Source of the DNA: Azolla caroliniana
Lineage: Eukaryota > Polypodiophyta
Assembly (NCBI GenBank): GCA_043228905.1
Contig: JBHGNT010000014.1
Coordinates: forward strand, 19,468,001-19,532,000
Direction of reading: 5' to 3'
Length of the DNA: 64,000 bases
The notes below the pieces were generated by a model. That model did no database searches and had not been told where the DNA came from. It worked only from the letters and a program-made list of their open reading frames with translations. The translations under genes and the position numbers were made by a program. Below are positions 43,301-54,698 of this stretch, one piece after another (position 1 is the first letter of the stretch; every line of letters starts with the position of its first letter).

Positions 43301-45589
43301 ACTATTACCATTTGAAGGTTTACCTCTGGCCTATTAGAACACTGTTTGCAAATAGTAAAAGATGAAAGAAAGATTAATTAAATGAGAATGTTTGGTTATT
43401 TGATTCATGAGTGACTTTTTTATTCCCTTATCTGCTCAAAAGTGAAAGTTTTATCAACGAGCAGACGTTTTATATGAATGGTGCATTGAGTGAAAAATTT
43501 GTTAACTACTGTCTTCTAGTGGCCTAAGATGAATTTAGAATGATCATCTTAGTGATTATCATATTTTACATCTCCATCTATAAATTTTTCTAGGTCTAGT
43601 ATGACTATAAAAAAATCTCATTAAAACAGTCTTGATATTTTTACAAACGGTTTATCAGACATCAAAGTCACATTATTATGGTGACAAAATTATAAATGGA
43701 ATTTATGAATATATGAGTGAACTCTCTCATATTATCTATTTGCTTGTTTCCTTCTGACAGGTTCATCATTGGATGGTTTTTAGCTTCGATTCCATGGTAC
43801 ATTGGAGCACTTATTCTTATATGCACTCGACCTGATCACAGAGAGCGTGTTGGCCTTACCTGTTGTACTATAGCGGTAAGAGAAGTCAAAAACTCCAAAA
43901 AACATGAATTTTCCGAGTGTTTGTTTTCGACCCCGAAAACAGCAATTGCATGCCCTATCATCTCCCTTTGTCTCTTTCTGGGGTTGATGAAGTACATATG
44001 GGCGAGTAAGTGAAAACTCAGGAACTTTTGAGGAAATAAAAGTAAACTCATGTGCAGTCAGATTGCTCCCCTTCCGTTAGTCTCTGAGAGTATGTCATAG
44101 AAAACATGTGCAATATGAAATAAGTGAATATGATAGTAAGTTTAGTCATAAGACTTCAAAAACTTCAAGTGATAATGATATTATTAAGAGTAGACTTAAT
44201 TATTCGTAATGCTTACATTACTAGGTGGAAACCCACAAAATAACAAAGAAAAATGTGCAAATTGCTGAGTAGACACTAAAATGCTTGGAAGCACTCAAAA
44301 GTAAAGAATGCAAGTTTGAAGTGGGATGCCCTAAGTTGCAGACAATTGAATAGAGATTGTCTTGGGGATTGCTTGAAGAAGCTAACTTCCAGCAGTTGAT
44401 TTTGACCAAAAACCTCATGACCACAAACCATCCAAATGGTCCAGAGTACCCAAAATATTGTCCATTCGTGGGAGTAAGCATTGCTGTTAGTCACTCAGAA
44501 TATGTCTGGACATCCAAAAGTTTTTCCTAAACCTTGGCCTAGGAAATCTGGGTATAAGTGATGCACATTCTGTGTAAATGCTTGGGTCAGTGAGCAAGTC
44601 CTCATAAGTCTTACAATTTTTTTGATTCTCTGTCACATTAATGTGACGAGCTATCTTTCTCTTTTGAAGATTTAACCTTGAGGACTCACACCCAATAAGC
44701 ATCTCCATAAGAATACCTTTGCTTAAGCAGAAGACCTGGCCTCCATATACCTATAAGCCTATTTTTCCATCAAAATTCTTGACAGCCTTATGATGAAAGG
44801 GTAACTAGTCCCTTTATATAGCTGAACACCCAAGGCTCCTAGATCACCATGTGTTCCCATGTGTCATAGGTCCTTAATAGGTTTGTCCTAATTCCTTGGA
44901 TAACTAGTTTCTCAACTATCCTACTCTCAACCCATTAAAATTAGCTATAAAATTGGTTCGTAAGGTTATGCCTTTAACATGCAAAGAACAATGTGATGTA
45001 TTGCCTACATCACGCAAAGAACTATGTGATGCATTGTTTCTTGATTGTAAATGGATCAATGGCTTAACCTTTTGTAACCTACAAGAAATAACAAGATTTG
45101 AATTTATTAGACAAATATATCTCCTCTATTTTTAATGAAAAAGTACTGTAACATAAGTACAAATTAAATTGTACTGCCAGAAATTTATAAAGTATGCCTT
45201 TAAAAGGTAACAAATCATCTACTTAGTTCTGATACTGATATTTTCTTGTTATATATCGATAAAAGAAGAAATCAGGCAAAAATTATAAATAAATACTCTA
45301 GTAAAATTTTCCAATTAGTTTTTGACATTCAAAATATTTTTTCTACAAGGGAATAAATCAAATAGATTGTGGTATATCTCACGTAATTCCTCTTATTAAT
45401 TCATGCATGATGGAAAATTCCTGTTTATAATATATAATTTGAATTTATTTCAATTTTGATTCCCAGGCATCTGTATCATTGGTTGCAGTAATTATTTGTG
45501 GTACATAACAAGGTGATTTTGATTTTGATTCACAGGCCTTTCTATCATTGGTTGTGATTATTATTGGTGGTGCAACGGCAGATTCTTAA
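40353..45589 (+). CDS. 60S ribosomal protein L18a-like membrane protein, 4 exons (150 aa)
   Basis: Predicted exons: 40353-40542, 42818-42911, 43761-43875, 45536-45589. All introns are GT-AG and the phases agree. The Pro/Tyr/Gln-rich N-terminus includes APPYYGTFQG and GFPQPV. The conserved core has RLPCCGLGFGWFLFIIGWFL, then IPWYIGALILIC and a final hydrophobic helix, giving two or three membrane segments. This is the plant family misleadingly named 60S ribosomal protein L18a-like; it is not a ribosomal subunit, and its function is poorly known. Length agrees with family members (~150 aa). Introns are 2,275, 849 and 1,660 nt. An alternative last exon (45467-45508) lies just before the one used here. 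A polyadenylation-like AATAATAAAAA lies near 45770. Confidence 0.88.
45467..45508 (+). other. Alternative last exon of L18a-like gene (tandem duplicate)
   Basis: After the acceptor TTCCCAG, it codes ASVSLVAVIICGT then TAA, in the same phase as the downstream exon AFLSLVVIIIGGATADS. The nucleotide match (GTATCATTGGTTG / CTATCATTGGTTG, each after a TGATT(C)CCAG or TGATTCACAG acceptor) shows that the two arose by duplication. Confidence 0.6.
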
Positions 45590-47142
45590 GCAAGAACACT
45601 ATCATCTTACAATCAAATCATTTGTACACAAATATTCACGTTGGCAATATCTGAATTATATCATGGAAATACTATTATTTCTTGATTGATTGGATGTCTG
45701 AATTGATTTATGAATAGTAATATTTTTTGATTGAACAAGGTCATTGACTGATCATATGCCTGTTTTCACTAATAATAAAAATTTAACTTGGTGTTTTTGC
45801 CATTTTTGTTGGGACAAAATCTCTCTCCACATCAGGCCTTTAGTCAGCTCAAAATTGGTATGGAATTTTTGCATATAGACTTTTGTTTGATATATTGAAA
45901 TTTGTTGAGGTTTGAAATAACTGTACAGAACTCTAACCTACCAGCAAGATTTTTTCATATAGCTTGAAGACATAGCTAGTCCTATATGATGACAATGACC
46001 AAATGTGATTGAATCGTTTGGATATACAAATGCATGGTGCACAGTCTTGTATATGCCACATTTTAATATATGAAAAGGTGTTGATTTAGAATATGAAACA
46101 AAATTTCCAGTATGAATGTTGTCGCCAGGTAGAATGTCCTTTTGTGAATGTTTCTTTCCAACACGTGGGAAGATGGGTGATCAAGATTCTCAGAAATCTC
46201 TTCTCATGGGTGGGGGAGCAAGCTCAATGTGTGCATCAAATGGGAAGTCTTGTAGATAGAGAAAAACATGTATGTTAGCAAAGAAGAACTTAGTTAGGAA
46301 TGCCATATGTAATGTCCATAGGTATCAAGTTCCTTGTGGAAATTGTAGTTTCACCAGCATAATGTAATCAAGGTGCAAAGTTCCAGGGGGAGTCAAGGGG
46401 CATTTGAATATTTGTTTGCCCATTGATACAGGGATCAAAATCTGAAGTGGAAGTACTTGCTCTTGCACCCTTGAAGCCATACAACACCAAAGATAAATGT
46501 GTTTGCTGCTAAGTTTAGCTTTCATGCCATAGAAATCTTCCAACTCAAAAGGCAAACGTTTTTGTCTCAAGAACTCTTTAGTGGATAATTTCAATTCACT
46601 TTGTAATGAATTAATAACTTCACTATTCAATTTCATATCCTTCTATTTACAACACTTCAATTTTATCATATTCATGATATGAATAAAATTGCATGGCCAA
46701 CTTAGTTTCTAAAATGCTACATTGTAACTCGCTCTTGTCTTTCTAACGAAGCTGTCAAATTCCTCTAGTTTTTTAGCATTTATATTTCTATACATAATGG
46801 TTGGGGGGATAACAACCATGAACTTGTGAATGCAATATCATAACTTGCCTTTTCTAACATTATGGTTAGATAAATTTACAAAAACATGTAGTTATTAGAA
46901 GAAAATCATGACTAATCATCTTAAAGGAAAGGTTGTCTGTATGCATTTCAAACTAAGCTTTTCAAAACAATATAGAAAATGGGGGGGGGGGGGGGGAGAG
47001 AGAGAGATAATAAATTTACACACATTAATCCATCTATATGTTGGAGCAACACATGTATGAATAAATTTAGTGTTATTAAATTCCACCATACGTTTACAAG
47101 CATTCTACATTGTTGGAATGTTAGAGAGAAGGCAATATCTGA
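45590..47142. other. Intergenic
   Basis: Holds the L18a-like 3' flank, an unrecognised 103-codon minus-strand frame (46636-46325), and a run of sixteen G (46981-46996). No gene supported. Confidence 0.35.
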
Positions 47143-47793
47143 CTAGCTATCAGCACTGACTTCAAAAAAAGTTCCTCCAATAGGATAGTAAAGATCATAT
47201 TCTCTGGCAAAGTCTCGGACACTAAAGTTTATTCGATTGGTAATAGTAGTAATGTTAACTCGAGATTCCTGCATCATGCATAACAATATTTTGTATGTTA
47301 GTGGAATTTATCATTGTGGTTTTTAGTTAATGAACTTCTTGCATGACATATTAACAAGAAAAAGAGATGTGGGATGTTAAATTACAAGAGATTCCCTTGC
47401 TTGTATATTGCTAAATCATGCATTCATAGATCTAAGAAGTGCTTGCCTTTCCATTAAAGCCTTAGTTCATCAATTAAGGCCCTTTTTACTCTAAAAGTAC
47501 AATCATGTTAAAAGTGAGTCACTATGTACCAAGAAGGGCCTAACGTTTAAGAAGAATACTTTATGATTTTTGTTAAAGTGAGAGAGAGAGATAGTGTATG
47601 GGATGGAGAGTCATCTCCTAGATGAATATAATATTGAGTTTTTTATCCTAATTGCATTCTTTGATTATCACACCAATAATCCTGCTACAAAGAGATAGGT
47701 AGATGTATTACTTATGCATGAACCAAAAGTGGACAATAATGTGAACTAGTTGGGAACCATGAGTTTGAGACATTGATGTGGCATGGCTAAAGA

Positions 47794-47836
<43 letters not shown>

Positions 47837-49198
47837 AAGAGAGGGATACTTCAACCTATATGGAAAGAGATGTAAAAGCGATTGGTTCATAATTGAGACA
47901 TGTGTGTTAATTGCTTGGAGACCACAAGATCGTGAGTTTGGTATACCACACGGATGCGGCATGTAGATTGGGAGAGGTGATATAGGTTGATAGAGACACC
48001 AAAGGAATCAAAGACACTTAAATATATGCACTTTATAGATTCAACTCCTAGGTGTAATAATGGACTGTATATATATATTATATATATATATCACAACTTT
48101 TTGGAAAGTAACTTTGGTAACAACATTAGTAAATTGATGAGTATACTTTTTGATATATTAGTCCATGTTGTTGAAGCTAATAACAACACTTTTTAATAGT
48201 TTGATTTTGGTCATTTGGCCATAATCCAGATTATTATGTCAACCGTTTGAAGACAATGGATGGAGGCCTAGGAAACAAGATGCCGCATGTAATTTTGGGA
48301 GAAATGGTATCTGGTATACACATTATTAGTTAGAGAAGGAGAGAAGCCAATGTGATCCATGTAGCTCAATAGTTTAGAGAGATCACAACTTCGATTACCC
48401 GATGTGGTTGTGAAAATTGTTAGGCAAGACCGCGAGAGTGAGAGGAATTCCAGACTCTCATGTGGCATCTAGTGCATATAGATAAGAAGTAATATACTGT
48501 GTCCTAATATAGAGCTAATTCTAACATTTTATATGTGAGATAATGTGTGTGTATGTGTGTGTGTGTGTGAGAGAGAGAGAGAGTGTGTGTGTGTGACCTG
48601 CTCGAAGACCAAGAAATAGTAGCGATGGGTCCCCTCTGAAGGGCCAGGTCCATCATATACCACATTCTCAACACCAGCCTCCCAAATTTCTGAAAAAACA
48701 CTTCTCTTTCTCATTCATTTCATAACACATTCTCTCCATGTGAACAATAAATATATGGGCCAAACCTTGATCGTCCCCATCGGGCGAAGTTGGGGCCGGG
48801 ATGTTGGAGACGATCCAATGCAAGATATTGCGGAGAGTGGGTGCCCAAGACGAGGGCGCGTCGGGATCGACCGACACAAGTGTGAAAAGCCTCCCGTCCC
48901 TTGTACTTCCCGGAGACACGCGCAATTCCACATGAGGCCTCGATTGCGTCTCGTTCTTTAGCAAGAGCTCCCCCAGCCCCACGGTCCTTGTAGTGTTGTT
49001 GTCTAGCTCGAAGGACAGCTCGACATCCACTCTTTGGGAGCTTGAGGCATATGAGTCCAACCAGTCGGGCACGACCGTAGCGGCCGCAAATTGGCTATCA
49101 TCAAAGCCCGGGGTTACCATTGACACCATCGATGAGGCCGATGCCACCACTATCATGGCCGCCATCACCGATCCACAAAATGCCATAATTTGGGCCAT
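47143..49198 (-). CDS. PEBP-family protein with predicted signal peptide, 3 exons (216 aa)
   Basis: Predicted exons on the minus strand: 49198-48766, 48689-48598, 47268-47143; introns of 76 and 1,329 nt, GT-AG, phases consistent. The PEBP signatures are present: LVSVDPDAPSSWAPTLR then LHWIV (residues 107-130), GTHRYYFLVFEQ (164-175) and a C-terminal FAREYDLYYPIGGTFFEV. Unlike FT, TFL1 and MFT proteins (~175 aa, cytosolic), it begins with a ~28-residue hydrophobic leader (MAAMIVVASASSMVSMV), suggesting secretion. The residue matching FT Tyr85/TFL1 His88 is Ile (RNILHW), so it is not a typical floral regulator. The LVFEQ end of the second motif resembles animal-type PEBPs. It probably binds an anionic or lipid ligand; the true role is unknown. 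Confidence 0.82.
47796..47830. repeat. (AC)n microsatellite in PEBP intron 2
   Basis: About 17 AC units. A TG/AG compound repeat also lies at 48545-48595, immediately inside the donor of intron 2. Confidence 0.9.
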
Positions 49199-49199
49199 T

Positions 49200-49233
<34 letters not shown>

Positions 49234-49291
49234 GGTTATAGATATATGTATTGCTCTACTACAGTCTACCACTCCCCCTAGCTCTTTATAA
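49199..49291 (-). promoter_or_regulatory. PEBP gene leader and TATA box
   Basis: A CTTTATAAAGAGC TATA box (49285-49290) lies ~90 bp upstream of the ATG on the minus strand. The leader contains an AG microsatellite (49200-49230). Confidence 0.55.
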
Positions 49292-49799
49292 AGACCAATC
49301 TTACATGTCTTCCTTTTTCTCCTACTTTTTCTTTTCCCCCATTTCCCATTGTAACAATTATATTAAAAGGTAACAACATGAAAAGAATATATGGCATGGA
49401 GAACTACATGTAGAGTTTAATATGTGTGATTATCGAGAAGATGTTGTCTTCAAAAAATGCTTTATCCTAACATTTCCACCATCTCCGTTTTACCTCCTTT
49501 ATTCTATAGATTCTAGACTATAACTAATTCTGCAACTTTTGAATTGCAATTTCACGCTACATTGCTTGCTAATTCTGGAGGGTTCTCAACATCCTACTTA
49601 TATATGCATTTAAGTTATCTATGTTTACATGTGGTGGGTTTATCTTCCTTTTATTGTTATATCGCGAGCTTCCACACTTTTCCCATCTCATGATACATTA
49701 GCGTTGCAAAAAGGCCTCGTTCACATTGGAATTGAATCAACATGTCATGAAGCAAGTGTGTTCCATCTCATCTTCCAAACCATTTCTCCATGTCATGTA

Positions 49800-50530
49800 T
49801 CCAACCACCACAAAAACTTTGCCTCAATGTGTTTTTTGGATCCTTTTATTTGTTTTCTTCCCATGCAATTTTAGGAAGTTGATGCGAGGAACTTTTTTTA
49901 ACAAACCCTTCTGTGGCCATGATCTCAATGGGAAGTGATTCCGTCTCAAGTCGTAGGAAGGTGTATGGTTTTTTTTTTCTTGAATCTTTGTAAACATTTT
50001 TAGACATTTTCAAACTCATTAGAAGCAGACTTAGGAATGTTACCACCCCGTACTTCCACCCTATAAAGGAGCACCAATGTCATCAAATAGTCGAAAATGT
50101 ATTTCTCAAGGACTCAACATTTAACTTCCCCATCATTGCCGATGTTCTCAAATGCATGATATGTTCACTTTCTTGCCACTACACAATGGGTAGCAATTCA
50201 TTCTATATATGATTTGAGGGAACTTTAAGGCCAAGATATTTCAAGCTTTTCACAATTTAAAGTGGTTTATTTTGGCTTTTCACAAGCATTGTCTTTGTTT
50301 TTGAGTTATTGATACTCAAATTAGTATGCATGCAAAATTCTTCTAATGCCCTCATAAGCTTTTGTATATATCCTAAAGAATTTGCAAAAGCACCACATCA
50401 TTTGAATACAATAAAAACATGATGACCGTATTCTCAACTACAACTTCTTGAAATCCATCTGGTATTAATTCGTCAATGCATAAACGTCTCTTTTAGAGAG
50501 ATTGAGAACGAAAATTGTTTTGGATGTTTT
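49800..50530 (-). pseudogene. LINE reverse-transcriptase relic
   Basis: On the minus strand, pieces in shifting frames read LCIDELIPDGF, then LLYSNDVVLL (the catalytic xADD box, with Ala-Asp replaced by Ser-Asn), then MRALEEFCMHTNLSINNSKTKTML, KYLGLKVPSNH, and further on PYTFLRLETESLPIEIMATE. This is the order of a LINE RT palm/thumb region, possibly the same family as 38487-39242. Frameshifts and stops show it is dead. Confidence 0.6.
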
Positions 50531-50709
50531 TTGTGACTAAGATTTACAAGCATCGTGTCCTCAAAAGGAGTTTTCTTTATATCACCTACTCTTAAAATAC
50601 CTTTAAGGGTTTGTCTTGCCATAAGACCCTCATTATTATAGTATGGATAATAAATGTTTTTTGTATCGTCATTTGTTTTTAATGCACACCACTTTTATAG
50701 AGAAAAAGA

Positions 50710-50900
50710 GAGAGATTGGTAGGTGTATTTTATTATTGTCCTCGAAGGACAAATATGACTTATGAGACTAAGTGAAATATTTTCGCATAGTGTTTGTGGA
50801 ATTGGGTAGTGTCTCTTGATGGTGTATAGAATTTTCCACTAATGAGTTTTGCAATTGAGAGTGCACAATGTGACTACTTGAGGAATGTGTATAAGGAGTA
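50710..50900. repeat. Dispersed repeat, matching 36690-36880
   Basis: Shares AAATATGACTTATGAGAC and TTGCAATTGAGAGTGCACA with the copy near 36.7 kb. Confidence 0.55.
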
Positions 50901-51094
50901 GACTAGAATGAGAATGTGTGGACAACAAAATTGATGTGGTGGAAGATTGAGCATCCTATTAAAGCATGAAATTCAAAATCCAAGTCATTGTTGAACTTAA
51001 AGAATGCACCCATGACAAATCTTCTTGCATGTGCCCCAATGCCCCCTCTCACATTGGCAAGAATGTAATTGTTGGTTGTCCAAATGACTTTCAT

Positions 51095-51143
51095 ATACAT
51101 AGGGTTTACAAATGACTTACATATTTGTAAACCCTATGTATAA
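51095..51143. repeat. Perfect 20-bp inverted repeat with 9-nt loop
   Basis: Arms at 51095-51114 and 51124-51143 are perfect reverse complements around ATAGGGTTTACAAAT. A third partial arm AGGGTTTACAAAT follows at about 51147-51159. Confidence 0.85.
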
Positions 51144-52234
51144 AAGGGTTTACAAATTATGTAGTCTAAGATCTTTTGATTTATGTTGCCAAACTTGTTG
51201 CGATTTTATATATTTTCATAGCCACAAATTTTCATATATTTATATTTGTGATTTATTTCTATAAATCTAGCTTGAAATCATAGGTTATTTTTGGTTGAGG
51301 AAAGAAACAACGAGGGAAAAGGGCGATGACAAATTTCCTTCTTGTTGGTGAGCTAAATCCCACAGGCTCAACATTAAAGTCGTCTTGGCATGACTCTCGT
51401 AAGCTAAAACACTTGTTTTCCCATAGAACTTGTAGATTTTTTTTCCACGCAATGTTCAATTATGATCCCATGCACATGTTCCTCATGCATCTCATTGTTA
51501 AAGTTATTAGGTTGTTATACTACAAGTTTGGGCATAAAGTAGAGCATTTTGGGCCCTCTTTTATTGTGCTTTCACTCTTAGGACTTGTAGTATGTCAAGT
51601 AGTCGTATAACATCAAGTGCTATAAAGGTCCTCATTATTGAGTTAGTAGGGCCATTAAACGACTTTTGTGTTGTTGTGTGTTGTTTTAACACACACACAC
51701 ACACATGTTCCTTTCTAAGAAACATAGTGGTTTTTATATGTTGTTGTTTCAGTGTATATAGATATGTATGAATTTCATACATAAGTATATGTTGCTTTTG
51801 ATGAAGCATGATAACTAAATGTGCGAGACTCATAAGTCCAATTCATGGTTTTCTTGTCGAACTATACATTCGAGTTGTAGAGAATCAAGGAACCTGATGT
51901 TACAATACAAGGCTATATACATATAACTTATAAGTAAGCAAAGCAAAGATATGTGAGAAGCATGTCACGAGGATTGCCAGAATCTGTAAGTTTGAGTCAT
52001 GTCCATTTGCGTTGCGAAATGAGGAATACGTAAGGTTCTCAAGTGGCAGTTGGCCGTTTGCTGCTCAGGCAAGACTTGAAACCACGACCTTCGGGTTCGG
52101 AATAGGGGAGACGAGGTTTTTTTGGGCGAGACAAATGGACATGGACGGACACATGAGACCTTACGGACTAATGGAGCCAAAAAAAAAACAAATAAAAAAG
52201 ATCAAACCTTCAAAAAACGAGCCTCTGTCCTATG

Positions 52235-52260
52235 GAAGTTTCTGGAATCTCGCCACGTCA
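52235..52260. promoter_or_regulatory. Heat-shock element next to UPRE upstream of RAMP4
   Basis: GAA 52235, TTC 52240, GAA 52245 form a perfect three-unit heat-shock element. Six bases on, CCACGTCA (52253-52260), read on the minus strand, is TGACGTGG, the UPRE consensus bound by ER-stress bZIP factors. The pair lies ~240 bp upstream of the RAMP4 start codon. Function is inferred from the motif and the gene identity. Confidence 0.65.
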
Positions 52261-52495
52261 CGGACGGACATACTGGTGCCAATGTGAACACGAACCCATC
52301 GACTCAAACGCGTTTTTTCTCTCTATTCTTTCATTAGTCTCGCAGAAGCAGCAGCAGCAAAAGAAGAAGAAGAAGAAGAAGAAGAAGAAGACACAGAAGA
52401 AGCTTTCTTTGTCAGCGCGGAAGAATTGGAGAATCTCCTGCTTTACATCTTCGATCTGTTCAATCATATCTTCGATCTGTTCAATACTAGTAGCT

Positions 52496-54698
52496 ATGGT
52501 ATGTGTTACTCGGATCCCCTCGTGCTTCTTCTTCTTTGCTTTCTTTACGGTTTTCGGTCAATTTGATTCGCCGTCGATCTCTTTATCATCTATATGTCTC
52601 CTTTAGTTGATAATGTGTTAAACTGCATTTGATCTGTGAATACGAGTATGCAATGTCTGAAGAGACGCTCTCATCTACCTGACGATTTTGTGACTATAGG
52701 CTAAATTTTTGAATTTAGATTTATCAAGTGAGTTGAACTGCTTTTCTTTCTCTCATTGAAACTTGGAAGGCATAAATTATGTTATTACACTGATACGTTA
52801 AATCATTTTCATGGAAAGCACCATTTGAAACTGCAGTGATTTTTTTTCCATCTATGTGGATATTTCTGTAGTGCGTTTTTCTTTCTACTTGTAGGATAAA
52901 CCTAGGATTTTCTTGATCTAGAACATAATTTATGATTAAGGTCAGATCTCTTTTTTCCTTAAATATCTGAATATTTATGGCCTACTTTCCTGTTCGAACT
53001 GTAATGAAAGGATAATTGTGACAAACAGTTCTGATCTGTAAACGTTGCCTCCCCAAAGATACATTGCAATCTGCTGAACAGGCTTGATCTCCTTATGTAA
53101 GCTGCGTATGCTTTTTTTTTGCACAAATATTGAGACGTTTACAGTGTAGTTCCTTTGTCAATCTGTTATAAAAGGTTAATTGTTACGAAATATTCTGAAA
53201 TGGATCATCAAACACAATCAGTAGAAAAAGTTCAATGTCCTTTTGTTTGCTGTGATCTCATTTCGAATCCCCGAGTATTAAAACAAATCTAGGGGCAAAA
53301 CTCCAAAATAAAGCACAAGTGTAGGGGGAAATCTAGGAGTTTTTCTTTATTTCCTTTTATGCCCTCAAGTCTTCATTGCTACCGAAAATTCCCTTCACAA
53401 ACACCTTTTTTTCTCAACTGGATGTAATATTTGAGCAAGTATATGGTTAGTATCGTACGTTTTTCTCACTCCCACTGGTGGATTGACGAAGGGCATTGAG
53501 GAAACAAGAAAATAAAGCAGAACTTTGCCTGTGTAACATCCTCTTTTCTCATTTCTAGTTTAGATTAGGATCTACAGCTGTAAAGAATGAAATTGTCTCT
53601 CCATGAGATTTCTTGAAGTGAAATCTAGCAATTTGAGTAATCCAGAACATGTGAATATAGTTAACAAAACATTATTTATTTACGCATGGAAATGTTTTGA
53701 TCAACCTTTCTTAGGTCATCTGCTGTCTTCTTAATCATCCAATGCATTATTAAATTTGTGGATCTATCATCTATTATGACTTTCTGATGCATTAGTAATC
53801 ATGTAGATCTGTTGTTTCTTCATACTGGAATGTGATCAATTCGTTTGCCATGGGTGTCACTTAAGACAATAATGAATCATATGCTTGCTTATTAAGATGT
53901 AGGCAAAAACTCTGAAATACCTTCCTGAGATTTTATTTATTGCCTCTCTTAAATTTTCTCTAAAATGCTCAGTTCTTATAAATTCCCCAAATACCCCTTG
54001 CTTAAAAAACTGCATACTGTATTTACCCAATTGTCAGATTACCTTATCGCTCTAGTATTTCTAGTAAGTTTTTGTTATTTGCTTGAATGCCCCTTGTGTC
54101 AAAAAAAAATGAAAGGGTTTGTTAACCTAGTTACTGATGCTGGTATTTTTTGGGTTTGTTGTGTGTTGTAACAATAGACAACATCAAAACGCTTAGCTGA
54201 TCGCAAAAGCGCGAAATTCCAGAAGAACATCCTCAAGAGAGGTGCAGTACCAGAAACAAGCATCAAGAAAGGCAGCAGCTATCCTGTAGGGCCTATGGTC
54301 TTGGGCTTATTTATTTTTGTTGTCATAGGCTCAGGTAAAAGGAAAATTCCCTTTTTGCAGTATTTTTATATTTTCCTGACGATTTGTGAAAATGCCCCAG
54401 AGTTGTTTTTCTCAAGAGTGCCTCAGAGTTTGCATTATTTGTGAAAATGCCCCTGATCATTTCCAGAAAGTGACCAAATAATTGCTATAATATAATGTAT
54501 AATTGTGTGGGCGGAGATTGAGCAGAAGCATTTTTCCAAACAATGAAAACTTAGGGGCATTTAAGAAAATAAAGACAAACTTGGGGCTAGTTTGGAAATT
54601 GTGCTTATCTTCAGTTTAAAGACTTACACTCCAATTGTTTTTTGTCATCAGCGATTCTCCAGATAATTAGAACTGCGAGCAGCGGCGGGCTTGCGTGA
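52496..54698 (+). CDS. RAMP4: RAMP4/SERP1, stress-associated ER membrane protein, 3 exons (68 aa)
   Basis: Predicted exons: 52496-52498 (only the ATG), 54178-54334, 54652-54698; introns 1,679 and 317 nt, GT-AG, phases 0 and 1. The protein begins MTTSKRLADRKSAKFQKNI, followed by a basic region, a PVGP motif and a tail-anchor helix (VLGLFIFVVIGSAILQII, about residues 44-61) ending SSGGLA. This is the conserved RAMP4 layout and length. RAMP4 binds the Sec61 translocon and stabilises membrane proteins during ER stress. The leader has an AAG microsatellite (52361-52390). The upstream UPRE and heat-shock element fit stress induction. Confidence 0.92.

Noticed and set aside
43717-44013. 98-codon ORF running through exon 3 of the L18a-like gene
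   Set aside because: It is exon 3 plus retained intron; splicing at 43875 gives the family C-terminus.
46325-46636. 103-codon minus-strand ORF as a gene
   Set aside because: No recognisable domain, no splice context and no conserved motif; length is compatible with chance in this window.
48268-48468. Minus-strand frame (RSCDLSKLLSYMDHIG...) as the last exon of the PEBP gene
   Set aside because: It lacks the PEBP C-terminal pattern and comes from a TE-like string (GTAGCTCAATAG...). The exon at 47268-47143 (FAREYDLYYPIGGTFFEV) fits in phase and motif.
52232-52606. 124-codon plus-strand ORF covering the RAMP4 leader
   Set aside because: It runs through the AAG microsatellite and leader in a different frame from the RAMP4 start.
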